From positions 1 to 64,000 of the forward strand of contig JAKLLE010000004.1 of assembly GCA_023150295.1 (NCBI GenBank): DNA of 64,000 nucleotides, in the 5' to 3' direction. Below, one piece after another: positions 17,265 through 28,179 of this stretch (the stretch's first letter is position 1; every line of letters begins with the position of its first letter). The notes under the pieces are model-generated. The model saw only the letters and a list, made by a program, of their open reading frames with translations. It was not told where the DNA came from and made no database searches. This DNA comes from Giesbergeria sp. (GTDB lineage: Bacteria > Pseudomonadota > Gammaproteobacteria > Burkholderiales > Burkholderiaceae_C). The position numbers were made by a program, and so were the translations under genes.

Positions 17265-18383
17265 TCATGCCGCGCCGATGTGGGGCACCAGGCCGCTGGC
17301 TGGCTGGCCGCTGCGCAGGGCGGCGGTGAAGGCCAGCATGCGGTCGATGGGCTGGCGCGCGCGTGGGATCAGCGCCGGGTCCACGTGCACGGCGTTGGCG
17401 CCGGTCTCCAGTACGCGGGCTACGTCGGCCAGGCCGTTCATGGCCATCCAGGGGCAGTGGGCGCAGCTCTTGCAGGTGGCGCTGTTGCCCGCGGTGGGGG
17501 CTTCGATGAAGCGCTTGCCGGGGTTGAGCGTGCGCAGCTTGTGCATCATGCCGTTGTCGGTGGCGACGATGAACTCCTGGGCGTCCATGGTCTGCGCGGC
17601 CTTGAGGATGGCGGATGTGGAGCCCACAGCGTCGGCCAGGGCGATGACCTCGGCCGGGCTTTCGGGGTGCACCAGCACCTTGGCGTGGGGGTGGTCTTTT
17701 TTCAGCGCTTCGAGCTCGAAGGCCTTGAACTCGTCGTGCACGATGCAGGCGCCGGGCCAAGGCACCATGTCTGCGCCGGTTTCGCGGCGGATGTAGTCGC
17801 CCAGGTGGCGGTCGGGCGCCCACAGGATCTTGTGGCCCGCGTCCTTGAGGGCGCGCACGATGTCGAGCGCGCAGCTTGATGTGACCAGCCAATCGGCGCG
17901 CGCCTTCACGGCGGCGCTGGTGTTGGCATAGACGACCACGGTGCGGTCAGGGTGCTGGTCGCAGAAGGCGCTGAACTCCTCAATGGGGCAGCCCAGGTCG
18001 AGCGAGCAATTGGCATCCAGGTCGGGCATCAGCACGGTCTTCTCGGGCGACAGGATCTTGGCCGTCTCACCCATGAAGCGCACGCCGCTGACCACCAGCG
18101 TTTGCGCGGCGTGGTCGCGGCCGAAGCGCGCCATCTCCAGCGAATCGCTGACGATGCCACCGGTTTCCTCGGCCAGGTCCTGCAGGTCGGGGTGCACGTA
18201 GTAGTGCGACACCATGACCGCGTTCTTTTCCTTCAGCAAACGGCGGATCTTGTCCTTGAGCGCGGCACGCTCGTCCTGCGACAGCTCGGCGGGCACACGC
18301 GCCCAGGCGTGTTTGGTGGAGCAGACCGCGCCGCCTTCGGGCTGTTCGTAATCGACTTCTTTGAGGGTGATCGTGGTGTTCAT
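17265..18383 (-). CDS. nadA: quinolinate synthase (NadA)
   Basis: A 372-aa iron-sulphur enzyme condensing iminoaspartate with dihydroxyacetone phosphate to quinolinate. Conserved cysteine regions are visible: [28 protein letters not shown] and near the C-terminus [42 protein letters not shown] is the family N-terminal signature. Its ATG overlaps the nadC stop by 4 bp, coupling translation of two consecutive pathway enzymes. Confidence 0.96.
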   Translation of the reverse strand: MNTTITLKEVDYEQPEGGAVCSTKHAWARVPAELSQDERAALKDKIRRLLKEKNAVMVSHYYVHPDLQDLAEETGGIVSDSLEMARFGRDHAAQTLVVSGVRFMGETAKILSPEKTVLMPDLDANCSLDLGCPIEEFSAFCDQHPDRTVVVYANTSAAVKARADWLVTSSCALDIVRALKDAGHKILWAPDRHLGDYIRRETGADMVPWPGACIVHDEFKAFELEALKKDHPHAKVLVHPESPAEVIALADAVGSTSAILKAAQTMDAQEFIVATDNGMMHKLRTLNPGKRFIEAPTAGNSATCKSCAHCPWMAMNGLADVARVLETGANAVHVDPALIPRARQPIDRMLAFTAALRSGQPASGLVPHIGAA

Positions 18384-19249
18384 GGCAGCTCCTGGAGGCG
18401 CATCGAGAAGTCGGTGGCCTTCACGTCCTTGGTCAGCGTGCCAATGGAGATGCGGTCCACGCCGGTTTCTGCAAGGGCGCGCAGGCCCTCCAACGTCACG
18501 CCGCCCGAGATTTCGAGGATGGCGCGGCCCGCGTTGATGCGCACGGCCTCGTGCAGCATGGGCAGGGGCATGTTGTCCAGCAGCACCATTTTTGCGCCCG
18601 CGTCCAGCGCCTCGCGCAATTGCTCCAACGTTTCCACCTCGATCTCGATGAACTGCGCGCGCGCGGCCACCTGCTGCGCGGCCTGCAGCACGGCACTGAC
18701 GCCGCCCGCAGCGGCAATGTGGTTTTCCTTGATGAGCACGGCGTCGTGCAGACCGATGCGGTGGTTGGTGCCGCCGCCCACGCGCACGGCGTACTTCTGC
18801 GCCAGGCGCAGGCCGGGGATGGTCTTGCGTGTGTCCACAATGTGGGCACGGGTGCCGCGCACGGCCTCCACGTAGGTGGCCGTCTTGGTCGCCACGGCGG
18901 ACAGCAGTTGCAGGAAGTTGAGCGCCGTGCGCTCGGCGCTCAGCAGCGCGCGGGCGTCGCCCTCCGCCTCCAGCACCACCTGGTCGGGGGTGCTGCGCTG
19001 GCCTTCGGCCACATGCCAGGTGATGCGCACGGTGGGGTCCAGCGCACGCAGCGCGGCTTCGGCCCAGGGTGCGCCGCAGATGACGGCGGCTTCGCGCGCC
19101 AGCACGCGGGCGCGGGCACGGCGCCCGGCGGGCACCAGGGCAGCGGTCAGGTCGCCGCTGCCGACGTCTTCCTGCAGCGCGCGGGCCACATCCAGCAGCA
19201 CCTGGGTGCCAAGCGGTTCCATCGTGGGGTCTTTGGGGTTCATGTCCAT
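18380..19249 (-). CDS. nadC: nicotinate-nucleotide pyrophosphorylase (NadC)
   Basis: A 289-aa quinolinate phosphoribosyltransferase that makes nicotinate mononucleotide from quinolinate and PRPP. Family motifs include [76 protein letters not shown] and [29 protein letters not shown]. Start codons at 19249 and 19243 are both possible; the first is used. It is the promoter-proximal gene of nadC-nadA-pabB and is divergent from panB (137 bp). Confidence 0.95.
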   Translation of the reverse strand: MDMNPKDPTMEPLGTQVLLDVARALQEDVGSGDLTAALVPAGRRARARVLAREAAVICGAPWAEAALRALDPTVRITWHVAEGQRSTPDQVVLEAEGDARALLSAERTALNFLQLLSAVATKTATYVEAVRGTRAHIVDTRKTIPGLRLAQKYAVRVGGGTNHRIGLHDAVLIKENHIAAAGGVSAVLQAAQQVAARAQFIEIEVETLEQLREALDAGAKMVLLDNMPLPMLHEAVRINAGRAILEISGGVTLEGLRALAETGVDRISIGTLTKDVKATDFSMRLQELP

Positions 19250-19386
19250 GTTCTTCAATGCGCAGCGCCCTGGCCCAGACGGGGCTGAAGGTGCACTGCG
19301 CACCCGGGGTTGTTGCTTGCGAAGCCCAAAGCATAGCGGCTTCGACTAGACTGCCGGGCTCCACGGCTTTTTGCGATTGAGGCACC

Positions 19387-20280
19387 ATGACCGATCCCAC
19401 CTCGCCCCCTTCCACTGCCAGCGGCACGCCCTACGGCACGCTGCCCCCCGCGTCCCCGCTGCCCCAGCGCCGCCCGGTGAGCCTGCCACGCCTGCAGCAA
19501 ATGCGCGAAGCGGGCGAAAAAATCACCATGCTGACGGCCTACGACGCCACCTTTGCCGCCGTGGCCGACGCTGCGGGCGTGGAATGCCTGCTGGTGGGCG
19601 ATTCGCTGGGCATGGTCTGCCAGGGCCTGCCGAGCACCGTGGGGGTGACGCTGGAAACCATGGTCTATCACACCGAAAGCGTGGCGCGCGGCCTGTACCG
19701 TGTGCAGGGCACGGCCTGGCTGATCGCCGACCTGCCGTTTGGCAGCTACGCCGAGAGCCGCGAACAGGCGCTGCGCAGCGCCTCGGCCCTGATGCGGGCG
19801 GGCGCCCACATGGTCAAGCTCGAAGGCGGCGGCTGGACCACCGAGACCGTGCGCTTCCTGGTCGAACGCGGCATTCCCGTCTGCGCCCACCTGGGCCTCA
19901 CGCCTCAAACAGTGCACGCCCTGGGCGGCTACCGCGTGCAGGGCAAGACCGACGAGGCCGCGCTGACCATGCGCCGCCAAGCCCACGAACTGCAGGACGC
20001 CGGTGCCTCCATGCTGGTGCTGGAGATGGTGCCCGCGCAACTATCGGCCGAACTGACCCTGGAGCTGCCGCACTGCCACACCATCGGCATTGGCGCGGGC
20101 AACGGCACGGCGGGCCAGGTGCTGGTGCTGCACGACATGCTGGGGCTGAACCTGGGCAAGATGGCCAAGTTCGTGCACAACTTCATGCAGGACGCAGACA
20201 GCGTGCGCGGCGCCATGGAGGCCTATGTCCAGGCCGTCAAGCAAGGCCGCTTCCCCGACAACACCCTGCACGCCTGGTAA
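19387..20280 (+). CDS. panB: 3-methyl-2-oxobutanoate hydroxymethyltransferase (PanB)
   Basis: A 297-aa enzyme making ketopantoate from 2-oxoisovalerate and methylene-tetrahydrofolate. Signature regions are [64 protein letters not shown] and the catalytic glutamate region [12 protein letters not shown] leader of about 30 residues, Pro/Ser/Ala rich, precedes the family core. It lies 18 bp upstream of panC. Confidence 0.96.
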   Translation: MTDPTSPPSTASGTPYGTLPPASPLPQRRPVSLPRLQQMREAGEKITMLTAYDATFAAVADAAGVECLLVGDSLGMVCQGLPSTVGVTLETMVYHTESVARGLYRVQGTAWLIADLPFGSYAESREQALRSASALMRAGAHMVKLEGGGWTTETVRFLVERGIPVCAHLGLTPQTVHALGGYRVQGKTDEAALTMRRQAHELQDAGASMLVLEMVPAQLSAELTLELPHCHTIGIGAGNGTAGQVLVLHDMLGLNLGKMAKFVHNFMQDADSVRGAMEAYVQAVKQGRFPDNTLHAW

Positions 20281-21147
<867 letters not shown>

Positions 21148-21166
21148 CCCGCAAGACCACGGCCCC

Positions 21167-21772
21167 ATGGACATCCTGCTCCTTGCCCTGCTCCTGTCCA
21201 TTGGCATCTTCGTGCTCAATGGCAAGCAGCAGCGCCAGCGCATCGGCCTGCTGGCCAGCCACCTGGCGCAGTACCAGATCGAAAAACTGCTGGAAAACCT
21301 CATTGGGGGCTACATGCGCGCCCTGGGCGAAACCGACCCCGCCCGGCGCCAGCAGATCTGGGACTTGCTGCGCACCACCGAACTGCAACTGAGCGAACAA
21401 TTTGGCCAACTGGCAGCCGAAATGGCGCGCCTGGACGCTGCCCTCACCCGCGTGAGCACCCTGCCACTGGCCCTGCCGTTTGCCGACCAGTGGTGGCCGC
21501 GCGCCAGCTTCGACCTGCGCCAGGCATTCAAGATCCACGCCGAAGGCATTGAGCGCGCCGTGCGCAACGAGGCCCAGCGCGCCCCCAAGGACAAGGCCTT
21601 CACGCTGATGGCCGAGCTGTTTTTGATGCAGCACACCTGCCACTGGTACTGCAAGTCCAAGCCCGTGGCCTCGGCCCGCCTGCTGGCACGGCACCAGACG
21701 GCGTATGCGCAGGTGATCGACGCCGTGGACCCTGCCACGCGCCGCGCCTACCTCGCCTTGGTAAAAGGCTGA
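21167..21772 (+). CDS. conserved membrane-anchored hypothetical protein
   Basis: A 201-aa protein with one N-terminal hydrophobic segment ([18 protein letters not shown]) followed by a helical, charged region ([33 protein letters not shown]). The C-terminal part is well structured in appearance ([34 protein letters not shown]). No catalytic motif is recognised. It begins 20 bp after panC and ends 6 bp before the pseudouridine synthase gene, so it probably belongs to the panBC transcript. It looks like an inner-membrane protein with a cytoplasmic domain. Confidence 0.7.
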   Translation: MDILLLALLLSIGIFVLNGKQQRQRIGLLASHLAQYQIEKLLENLIGGYMRALGETDPARRQQIWDLLRTTELQLSEQFGQLAAEMARLDAALTRVSTLPLALPFADQWWPRASFDLRQAFKIHAEGIERAVRNEAQRAPKDKAFTLMAELFLMQHTCHWYCKSKPVASARLLARHQTAYAQVIDAVDPATRRAYLALVKG

Positions 21773-21777
21773 GGGGT

Positions 21778-22416
21778 ATGGCCCCACCCCCCCGCAACGT
21801 TCGCGGGACGCGCCACCCATCAGCGGCACCGCGCCGCACCGCGCAGCCACGACCGGCCGTGTCCCGGCTGCTGCTGTTGAACAAGCCCTTTGATGTGCTC
21901 ACCCAGTTCAGCCCCGACGGCAGCGGGCGACGCACCCTCAAGGACTTTGTGGACGTACCCGGCGTGTACCCCGCCGGGCGCCTGGACCGCGACAGCGAAG
22001 GCCTGCTGCTGCTGACCAACGACGGGCCGCTGCAGGCCCGCATTGCCGACCCGCGCCACAAGCTGCCCAAGACCTATTGGGTGCAGGTGGAAGGCACGCC
22101 CAGCGAGGCCCAGTTGGACGCCCTGCGCCAGGGTGTGCTGCTGAACGACGGCCCCACCCTGCCCGCCCAGGCGCAGTGCCTGGCCCAGCCGCCCGCGCTG
22201 TGGGAGCGCCAGCCGCCCATCCGGGTGCGCCAGAGCATTCCCACGGCCTGGCTGGAACTGACCATCCGCGAAGGCCGCAACCGCCAGGTGCGCCGCATGA
22301 CCGCCGCCGTGGGCCTGCCCACGCTGCGCCTGGTGCGCGTGCGGATCGGGCCGTGGAGCCTGGACGGTTTAGCGCCGGGGCAGTGGCGCGAGGTGCAGAC
22401 CCCAACCCTGACCTGA
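21778..22416 (+). CDS. rluE: 23S rRNA pseudouridine synthase, RluE-like
   Basis: A 212-aa RsuA/RluB/E/F-family enzyme. A basic, Pro-rich leader (residues 1-28) precedes the catalytic domain: [36 protein letters not shown] with the catalytic aspartate in [17 protein letters not shown] and [28 protein letters not shown]. There is no N-terminal S4 domain, which favours RluE (U2457 of 23S rRNA) over RsuA or RluB. The exact target base is inferred. Confidence 0.88.
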   Translation: MAPPPRNVRGTRHPSAAPRRTAQPRPAVSRLLLLNKPFDVLTQFSPDGSGRRTLKDFVDVPGVYPAGRLDRDSEGLLLLTNDGPLQARIADPRHKLPKTYWVQVEGTPSEAQLDALRQGVLLNDGPTLPAQAQCLAQPPALWERQPPIRVRQSIPTAWLELTIREGRNRQVRRMTAAVGLPTLRLVRVRIGPWSLDGLAPGQWREVQTPTLT

Positions 22417-22432
22417 ATCAGGAGGTCTGCAC

Positions 22433-22575
22433 CACCCATGCCGCATAAAACGAGCGCGCCCCACATCGGCAGCCACCGCGCAAGGGCCGCCCCGCAGCGC
22501 TGGTGGCGTCCCCCTTCCGCATCGCGCAGCGATGCCAGAGAAGGGGGAAGGAGCGAAGCGACACAGGGGGTTGTC
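22433..22575 (-). repeat. second dispersed repeat family (about 145 bp), copy 1
   Basis: Read on the minus strand this gap between rluE and gpsA is homologous to 37238-37395. They share an exact 20-mer (GCGGGGCGGCCCTTGCGCGG; here the complement of 22476-22495), GGGGGACGC, and matching flanks (TGGGGCGCGC, GGTGCA). It contains short CG-rich dyads and no convincing gene. Confidence 0.7.
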
Positions 22576-22580
22576 TTCCT

Positions 22581-23588
22581 TCAGTCGCTTTCATCCTTGG
22601 GATCGCGCTCCATGAGCGCGGCCACGGCCTGCGCGGGGTGCAGGCGGCCGTCAAGCAAGGCCACCACGGCTTCGCTGATGGGCATTTCCACGCCCAGTTG
22701 GCGTGCGCGTTGCACCACGGTGCGCGCGCTGTAAACGCCTTCGGCCACGTGGCCCAGCGAGTCCACGGCCTGCTGCAAGGTTTGGCCCTGCGCCAGCAGC
22801 AGGCCCACGCGGCGGTTGCGCGAAAGGTCGCCGGTGGCAGTGAGCACCAGGTCGCCCAGGCCCGACAGGCCCATGAAGGTGTCGGCACGCGCGCCCAGGG
22901 CCAGGCCCAGGCGGGTGATTTCGGCCAGGCCGCGCGTGATGAGCGCCGCCCGCGCATTCAGCCCCAGTTGCAGGCCGTCGCACAGGCCGGTGGCAATGGA
23001 CAGCAGGTTCTTGACGGCGCCGCCCACTTCCACGCCCACGATGTCATCGTTGGCATAGACGCGCAGGCTGGGGCTGTGGAAGGCGCGCACCAGCATGTCG
23101 CGCACGTCGGCGTGTTCGCTGGCAGCCACCAGCGCGGTGGGCTGGGCCAGCGCCACCTCCTGGGCAAAGCTGGGGCCGCTGAGCACGCCCGCCCGCAGCC
23201 CTGGGGCCACCTGGGCGTGCACCTCATGGGCCAGCAGGCCCGGTGCGCCTTCGGCCTGGGCCGCCTCAAAGCCTTTGCACAGCCAGGCCACCGGGGCGGT
23301 GCAGCCGTGCAAGGCCCCCAGCATGCCGCGCAGTGCGGCCATGGGGGTGGCTACCACCACCAGTGCAGCACCGGCCACCGCTTCGGGTACCGGGCCGCTG
23401 AGCACTTCCAGCCCTTCGGGCAAGCCCACGCCGGGCAGGTAGCGTGCGTTGCTGCGCGCAGCTTGCATCTGCGCTGCATGCTCGGCGCTGCGCGCCCACA
23501 GGGCCACGGTGTGCCCGTCGGGGTGGCGTGCAGCGCTGATGGCCATGGCGGTACCCCAGGCCCCGGCACCAAGGACTATGATTTTCAT
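22581..23588 (-). CDS. gpsA: NAD(P)-dependent glycerol-3-phosphate dehydrogenase (GpsA)
   Basis: A 335-aa enzyme producing sn-glycerol 3-phosphate for phospholipids. Signature motifs are [17 protein letters not shown] at the N-terminus (dinucleotide fold), [37 protein letters not shown] with the catalytic lysine, and [23 protein letters not shown]. Its first codons coincide with the edge of repeat copy 5. It is downstream of secB, grxC and rhodanese on the same strand, the usual secB-gpsA neighbourhood. Confidence 0.96.
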   Translation of the reverse strand: MKIIVLGAGAWGTAMAISAARHPDGHTVALWARSAEHAAQMQAARSNARYLPGVGLPEGLEVLSGPVPEAVAGAALVVVATPMAALRGMLGALHGCTAPVAWLCKGFEAAQAEGAPGLLAHEVHAQVAPGLRAGVLSGPSFAQEVALAQPTALVAASEHADVRDMLVRAFHSPSLRVYANDDIVGVEVGGAVKNLLSIATGLCDGLQLGLNARAALITRGLAEITRLGLALGARADTFMGLSGLGDLVLTATGDLSRNRRVGLLLAQGQTLQQAVDSLGHVAEGVYSARTVVQRARQLGVEMPISEAVVALLDGRLHPAQAVAALMERDPKDESD

Positions 23589-23623
23589 AGCAGCTAGCGC
23601 TTACTGGATAAGCGCTGGAGGCC
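23581..23623 (-). repeat. dispersed double-hairpin repeat, copy 5 (inverted)
   Basis: The only copy in reverse orientation. Its minus-strand reading is GGCCTCCAGCGCTTATCC, AGTAAGCGCTAGC, TGCTATGAAAATCATAG. The final box overlaps the ATG and first codons of gpsA (start 23588), so the repeat forms the leader of that gene. Confidence 0.75.
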
Positions 23624-23638
23624 AAAAAGACCTAAAAA

Positions 23639-24106
23639 TTACTGCGGCAGGGGCGACGAGGGCGCAGCGGCGGCCTGTGCCTGTTGCTGCTCGAACATGG
23701 CCTGGAAGTTGATTTCGGCCAGGTGCACGGGCGGGAAGCCTGCGCGGTTGATCACATCGGCCACGTTGCCGCGCAGGTAGGGGTACACGATCTGCGGGCA
23801 GGCCACGCCAATCACGGCACTCATCTGCTCTTCGGGAACGTTGCGGATCTCGAAAATGCCCGCTTGCTTGGCCTCGACCAGGAACACGGTCTTGTCCTGG
23901 ATCTTGGTCTGCACGGTGGCGGTCACGCACACCTCGAAGATGCCCTCGGCCACCGGGGCGGCTTCCACGCCGAGCTGGATGTCCACGCTGGGTTGCTGCT
24001 GTTCCAGCAGGATGGCGGGGGAGTTGGGCTGCTCCAGCGACATGTCCTTGAGGTACACGCGCTGAATCTGGAACACAGGAGCGTTGGAGGTATCTTGATC
24101 GGCCAT
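23639..24106 (-). CDS. secB: protein-export chaperone SecB
   Basis: A 155-aa cytoplasmic chaperone that hands unfolded precursors to SecA. The N-terminus [21 protein letters not shown] and the [33 protein letters not shown] and [36 protein letters not shown] regions are characteristic, with a Gln/Ala-rich tail. The start MADQDTSN at 24106 is used; the longer frame upstream is non-coding in character. It lies between grxC and gpsA, all minus strand. Confidence 0.96.
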   Translation of the reverse strand: MADQDTSNAPVFQIQRVYLKDMSLEQPNSPAILLEQQQPSVDIQLGVEAAPVAEGIFEVCVTATVQTKIQDKTVFLVEAKQAGIFEIRNVPEEQMSAVIGVACPQIVYPYLRGNVADVINRAGFPPVHLAEINFQAMFEQQQAQAAAAPSSPLPQ

Positions 24107-24201
24107 CGGTTTCTTTCCACTCAAACCTGCCTGGGACTTTGCCAGGCCACAAAAATACCCGCGGAGGGACACACTCCCGCTGCGGGCGCACAAGGGGTGG
24201 A

Positions 24202-24462
24202 TTATGCAGCGCCCAGCAGGGGCAGCAGGCCGCCGCGCGCATCCAGGGCCATGAGATCGTCGCAGCCTCCCACATGGGTGTCGCCGATGAAAATTTGCGG
24301 CACGGTGCGTCGGCCCGTGGTTTCCATCATGCGCTCGCGCTCCTGCGGGTTGGTGTCGATGCGGATTTCCTCAATGCTCTCGACCCCGCGCGCCTTGAGC
24401 AGCTGCTTGGCGCGCTGGCAGTAGGGACACACGGCAGTGGTGTACATCTTTACGGCTTGCAT
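24202..24462 (-). CDS. grxC: glutaredoxin 3 (GrxC)
   Basis: An 86-aa dithiol glutaredoxin. The active site CPYC is at residues 12-15, with glutathione-binding features [21 protein letters not shown] including the cis-proline. It reduces protein disulphides and glutathionylated proteins. It sits 29 bp after a rhodanese gene and upstream of secB, a common proteobacterial order. Confidence 0.95.
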   Translation of the reverse strand: MQAVKMYTTAVCPYCQRAKQLLKARGVESIEEIRIDTNPQERERMMETTGRRTVPQIFIGDTHVGGCDDLMALDARGGLLPLLGAA

Positions 24463-24491
24463 GGCGTTTTCCTTGGATGGGGTGGGGGCCG

Positions 24492-24899
24492 TCAGGCCTT
24501 TTTTTCGATGGGCAGGCCCGCTTCGCGCCAGGCCTTGGTGCCGCCAGCAAGCACCTGCACGTTTTCGTAGCCCAGGCGCCGGGCCATGATGGCCGCGCGC
24601 GTGGCGCGTGCGCCGCTGGGACAGACCATGACCAACGGCAGCGCCTTGTTCTTGACCACCGTGGGCAGGCGTTCGTCGATCTCATTGACCGGCACGTTCT
24701 TGGCGCCGCCCGCGTGGCCCTCGGCAAATTCGTCGGCACCGCACACGTCGATCAGCACCGCCTTCTCGCGGTTGACCAGCAGCACCGCTGCCGAAGGAGT
24801 CAGCCCGTTGGCGCCCGACTTGAGCATGGGCAGGAACAGCGCGCCCCCCGAAACGAAGGCCAGGAGGAACAGATACCAGTTCTCGACGATGAAATTCAC
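24492..24899 (-). CDS. membrane-anchored rhodanese-like protein
   Basis: A 135-aa protein with one N-terminal membrane helix (ENWYLFLLAFVSGGALFLPML) and a single rhodanese domain: LIDVCGADEFAEGHAGGAKNVPVNEI and the catalytic-loop cysteine in MVCPSGARATRAAIMARRLGYENVQVLAGGTKAWREAGLP. It may transfer sulphane sulphur or sense thiols at the membrane, a role suggested by its position with grxC and secB. The start codon is GTG at 24899. Confidence 0.9.
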   Translation of the reverse strand: MNFIVENWYLFLLAFVSGGALFLPMLKSGANGLTPSAAVLLVNREKAVLIDVCGADEFAEGHAGGAKNVPVNEIDERLPTVVKNKALPLVMVCPSGARATRAAIMARRLGYENVQVLAGGTKAWREAGLPIEKKA

Positions 24900-24907
24900 G
24901 ATATTCC

Positions 24908-24937
24908 TTGGGATGTCAAACGCTGCAATTCTAGAAT
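24908..24937 (+). promoter_or_regulatory. possible sigma-70 promoter for gpmA
   Basis: TTGGGA at 24908-24913 and TAGAAT at 24932-24937 are separated by 18 bp and precede gpmA by 34 bp. The -10 box is good and the -35 box moderate. This is a pattern match only. Confidence 0.35.
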
Positions 24938-24970
24938 GTTGGGTTTCGACCCGTATTTCCTAGGGAAACC

Positions 24971-25714
24971 ATGCACAAACTCGTTCTGATCCGCCACGGC
25001 GAATCCACCTGGAACCTGGAAAACCGCTTCACCGGCTGGACCGATGTGGATCTGACCCCCACCGGCGTGTCCCAGGCCATGTCAGCTGGCAAGCTGCTCA
25101 AGGCCGAGGGCTATGACTTTGACCTGTGCTACACCAGCGTGCTCAAGCGTGCCATCCACACCCTGTGGTACTGCCTGGACGAGATGGACCGCACCTGGCT
25201 GCCCGTGCAAAAGAGCTGGCGCCTGAACGAGCGCCACTACGGCGCGCTGCAGGGCCTGAACAAGACCGACATGGCCAAGCAGTACGGCGACGAGCAGGTG
25301 CTGGTCTGGCGCCGCAGCTACGATACGCCCCCGCCCGCGCTGGAGCCGCAGGACCCGCGCAGCGAGCGCAACGACCGCCGCTACGCCCATCTGGAAGCCT
25401 CCCAGGTGCCGCTGACCGAATGCCTGCAGGACACCGTGGCCCGCGTCCTGCCCTTCTGGAACGACACCATGGCCCCCAGCATTCGCTCCGGCCAGCGCGT
25501 GCTGGTGGCGGCACACGGCAACTCCATCCGCGCACTGGTCAAGTACCTGGACGGCATCTCAGACCAGGACATCGTCGGTCTGAACATACCCAACGGAATT
25601 CCTCTGGTGTACGAGCTGGACGACGACCTGCGTCCCATCCGCCACTACTATCTGGGCGACGCCGAGGCTGCGGCCAAGGCTGCCGCCGCAGTGGCCACCC
25701 AGGGCAAGGCCTGA
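24971..25714 (+). CDS. gpmA: 2,3-bisphosphoglycerate-dependent phosphoglycerate mutase (GpmA)
   Basis: A 247-aa glycolytic enzyme interconverting 3- and 2-phosphoglycerate. The phospho-histidine motif [10 protein letters not shown] (His9) opens the protein, followed by [32 protein letters not shown] and [21 protein letters not shown] with the second active-site histidine. An Ala-rich tail ends the protein. It is divergent from the rhodanese gene. Confidence 0.96.
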   Translation: MHKLVLIRHGESTWNLENRFTGWTDVDLTPTGVSQAMSAGKLLKAEGYDFDLCYTSVLKRAIHTLWYCLDEMDRTWLPVQKSWRLNERHYGALQGLNKTDMAKQYGDEQVLVWRRSYDTPPPALEPQDPRSERNDRRYAHLEASQVPLTECLQDTVARVLPFWNDTMAPSIRSGQRVLVAAHGNSIRALVKYLDGISDQDIVGLNIPNGIPLVYELDDDLRPIRHYYLGDAEAAAKAAAAVATQGKA

Positions 25715-25751
25715 GTCGTCCGAAAACAGACAAGCGCTGCAAAAAGTGAGC

Positions 25752-25775
25752 GCCCGCGCGGGAACCGGCGCGGGC
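25752..25775. terminator. GC hairpin after gpmA (no T-tract)
   Basis: GCCCGCGC at 25752-25759 pairs with GCGCGGGC at 25768-25775 around an 8-nt loop, 37 bp past the gpmA stop. The missing T-run makes an intrinsic terminator uncertain. A TATATT box at 25793-25798 follows, possibly for ctpA. Confidence 0.4.
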
Positions 25776-25819
25776 TGGGCCCTTCCAAGGTGTATATTGA
25801 CCCGGTCTAAGGTGAACGT

Positions 25820-27256
25820 ATGGGCCAGAAACTGAAAATCGCAGGGTGGGTATCTGTTGGCGCGCTTGCGGGTGCGCTGACCACGGTGTCGCTGCAAACC
25901 ATGGCGCGCAGCAGCATGGCGCCCTTGCCGCTGGAAGAAATTCAGCAACTCGCCGCCGTGTTTGGCCTCGTCAAGACCGACTATGTGGAGCCGGTGGACG
26001 ACAAGAAGCTCATCACCGATGCCATCTCGGGCATGGTCGCCAGCCTCGACCCGCACTCGCAGTACTTCGACAAGAAGTCATTCTCCGAATTCCGCGAGGG
26101 CACCTCGGGCAAGTTCGTGGGGGTGGGCATCGAAATCACCCAGGAAGACGGGCTCATCAAGGTCGTCTCGCCCATCGAAGGCTCCCCCGCCTTCCGCGCA
26201 GGCCTCAAGACCAACGACCTGATCACCAAGATCGACGACACCGCCGTCCGTGGGCTGAGCCTGGGCGAAGCGGTCAAGCGCATGCGCGGCCAGCCGGACA
26301 CCAAGGTCGTACTCACCATCTTCCGCAGGGAAGAAAACCGCACCTTCGCCGTCACCATCACGCGCGAAGAGATCAAGACCCAGTCGGTCAAGGGCAAGAT
26401 GATTGAACCCGGCTACGGCTGGATTCGACTGTCGCAGTTCCAGGAGCGCACGGTGGACGATTTCGTGCGCAAGGTCGAAGAACTCTACAAGCAGGATCCG
26501 CAGCTCAAGGGCCTGGTGCTGGACCTGCGCAACGACCCCGGCGGCCTGCTCGACGCGGCGGTTGCCATCTCGGCCGCCTTTCTCCCCGCAGACGTGACCG
26601 TGGTGTCCACCAACGGGCAGCTGGCCGAAAGCAAGGCCACGTTCAAGGCTTCGCCAGAGTACTATGCCCGCCGCGGCAGCGGTGACCCGCTCAAGCGCCT
26701 GCCTGCCGCCCTCAAGAAAGTGCCGCTGGTGGTGCTGGTCAACGAAGGATCGGCTTCGGCCAGCGAGATCGTGGCCGGTGCCCTGCAGGATCACAAGCGC
26801 GCCACCATCATGGGTAGCCAGACCTTTGGCAAGGGCTCGGTGCAAACTGTGCGCCCGCTGGGGCCGGACACCGGCATCAAGCTGACCACGGCGCGCTACT
26901 ACACACCCAGCGGCAAATCTATCCAGGCGCGCGGCATCGTCCCTGACGTGATGGTGGATGAGACCGCCGAGGGCAGCCCCTTTGCCGCCCTGCGCATGCG
27001 CGAGGCCGACCTGGAAAAACACCTGGGCAACGGCCAGGGCGAGGAAAAACCCGACCCCGAGCGCGAAAAGGCCCGCGAGGAAGCCCGCAAGCGGCTGGAG
27101 GAAGAGGCCAAGAAGCCCCTGGCCGAGCGCAAGCTGCCCGAGTTCGGCACCGACAAGGATTTCCAGCTCGCCCAGGCCCTGAACCAGTTGCGCGGCAAGC
27201 CCGTGCTGGTGAGCAAGACCCAGACCGAGCGCAAGGAAGAAAAGAAGGAGCAGTAA
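25820..27256 (+). CDS. ctpA: carboxy-terminal processing protease (CtpA/Prc-like, peptidase S41)
   Basis: A 478-aa exported protease. A signal or anchor segment (residues about 6-28) leads into the N-terminal helical region, a PDZ domain at about 85-170 (VGVGIEITQEDGLIKVVSPIEGSPAFRAGLKTNDLITKID) and the S41 catalytic domain. The catalytic region has NEGSASASEIVAGAL (around residue 311) and the general-base lysine in TFGKGSVQT. The tail (about 400-478) is highly charged, Glu/Lys/Arg rich and probably coiled. It trims periplasmic or envelope proteins at their C-termini. It is followed by an intrinsic terminator. Confidence 0.94.
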   Translation: MGQKLKIAGWVSVGALAGALTTVSLQTMARSSMAPLPLEEIQQLAAVFGLVKTDYVEPVDDKKLITDAISGMVASLDPHSQYFDKKSFSEFREGTSGKFVGVGIEITQEDGLIKVVSPIEGSPAFRAGLKTNDLITKIDDTAVRGLSLGEAVKRMRGQPDTKVVLTIFRREENRTFAVTITREEIKTQSVKGKMIEPGYGWIRLSQFQERTVDDFVRKVEELYKQDPQLKGLVLDLRNDPGGLLDAAVAISAAFLPADVTVVSTNGQLAESKATFKASPEYYARRGSGDPLKRLPAALKKVPLVVLVNEGSASASEIVAGALQDHKRATIMGSQTFGKGSVQTVRPLGPDTGIKLTTARYYTPSGKSIQARGIVPDVMVDETAEGSPFAALRMREADLEKHLGNGQGEEKPDPEREKAREEARKRLEEEAKKPLAERKLPEFGTDKDFQLAQALNQLRGKPVLVSKTQTERKEEKKEQ

Positions 27257-27279
27257 GCCGCTGCCGCCTTCGCCCACCG

Positions 27280-27305
27280 GGGCCGGTTGCACACCGGCCC
27301 TTTTT
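27280..27305 (+). terminator. rho-independent terminator after ctpA
   Basis: GGGCCGG at 27280-27286 and CCGGCCC at 27294-27300 form a 7-bp stem with loop TTGCACA, followed directly by TTTTT at 27301-27305. It lies 24 bp after the ctpA stop and just before moeB, so moeB needs its own promoter or read-through. Confidence 0.85.
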
Positions 27306-27321
27306 ACTGCCCCGCCCAGCC

Positions 27322-28089
27322 ATGACCGACGACCAGCTCCTGCGCTACTCCCGCCACATCCTGCTCGATGAGGTCGGCATCGAAGGGCAGGAGCGCATTC
27401 TGGCGGCGCACGCACTGGTCATTGGCGCCGGAGGCCTGGGCTCGCCCGTGGCGCTGTACCTGGGCTCGGCGGGCGTGGGCCGCATCACGCTGGTGGACCA
27501 CGACGTAGTGGACCTGACCAACCTGCAGCGCCAGATTGCCCACACCACGGCGCGCGTGGGCCAGCCCAAGGTGGCATCAGCCGCACAGGCGGTGCAGGCC
27601 ATCAACCCCGACGTGCAAATTACCGCCCTGCAAGAGCGCGTGGATGCCCTGCGCCTGCACACGCTGGTGCAGGAGGCCACGGTGGTGCTCGACTGCTCGG
27701 ACAACTACGCCACGCGCCAGGCGGTCAATGCCGCCTGCGTGCGCCTGGGCAAGCCGCTGGTGGCGGGCGCGGTCATCCGCTTCGATGCGCAGATCACCGT
27801 CATCGACCCGCGCGAGCAAGGCACCCCCTGCTACGCCTGCCTGTTCGACCCTGCGGCGCGGTTTGAGGAAGTGGCCTGCTCCACCATGGGCGTGTTCGCA
27901 CCGCTGGTGGGCGTGGTGGGTGCCCTGCAGGCCACCGAAGCACTCAAGCTCGTGGCGGGCGTGGGCGCCTCACTGACCGGGCGATTGCTGATGCTGGATG
28001 GCCGCAGCATGGAATGGAGCAGCCTGCGCACTGCACGCAACCCGGCCTGCCCGGTGTGCGGCACGGCCCACGCCACACCAGCCGGGTAG
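27322..28089 (+). CDS. moeB: MoeB/ThiF-family adenylyltransferase
   Basis: A 255-aa E1-like enzyme that adenylates the C-terminus of a small sulphur carrier (MoaD or ThiS). The nucleotide fold is HALVIGAGGLGSPVALYLGSAGVGRITLVDHDVVDLTNLQRQ. A conserved cysteine is in EEVACSTMGVFAPLVG. Zinc-binding pairs CYAC (about residues 171-174) and CPVC near the end are both present. MoeB (molybdopterin) is the usual annotation, but ThiF cannot be excluded because neither partner is in the window. Confidence 0.9.
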   Translation: MTDDQLLRYSRHILLDEVGIEGQERILAAHALVIGAGGLGSPVALYLGSAGVGRITLVDHDVVDLTNLQRQIAHTTARVGQPKVASAAQAVQAINPDVQITALQERVDALRLHTLVQEATVVLDCSDNYATRQAVNAACVRLGKPLVAGAVIRFDAQITVIDPREQGTPCYACLFDPAARFEEVACSTMGVFAPLVGVVGALQATEALKLVAGVGASLTGRLLMLDGRSMEWSSLRTARNPACPVCGTAHATPAG

Positions 28090-28179
28090 GAACGCGCCTA
28101 CGCGCAGCGCTTGCCTGCGCTGGCAGCCCAGCACCGCCCGACGGGATAGAGTGCTGCAGCCGCACCCCGAAAGGCCGCT

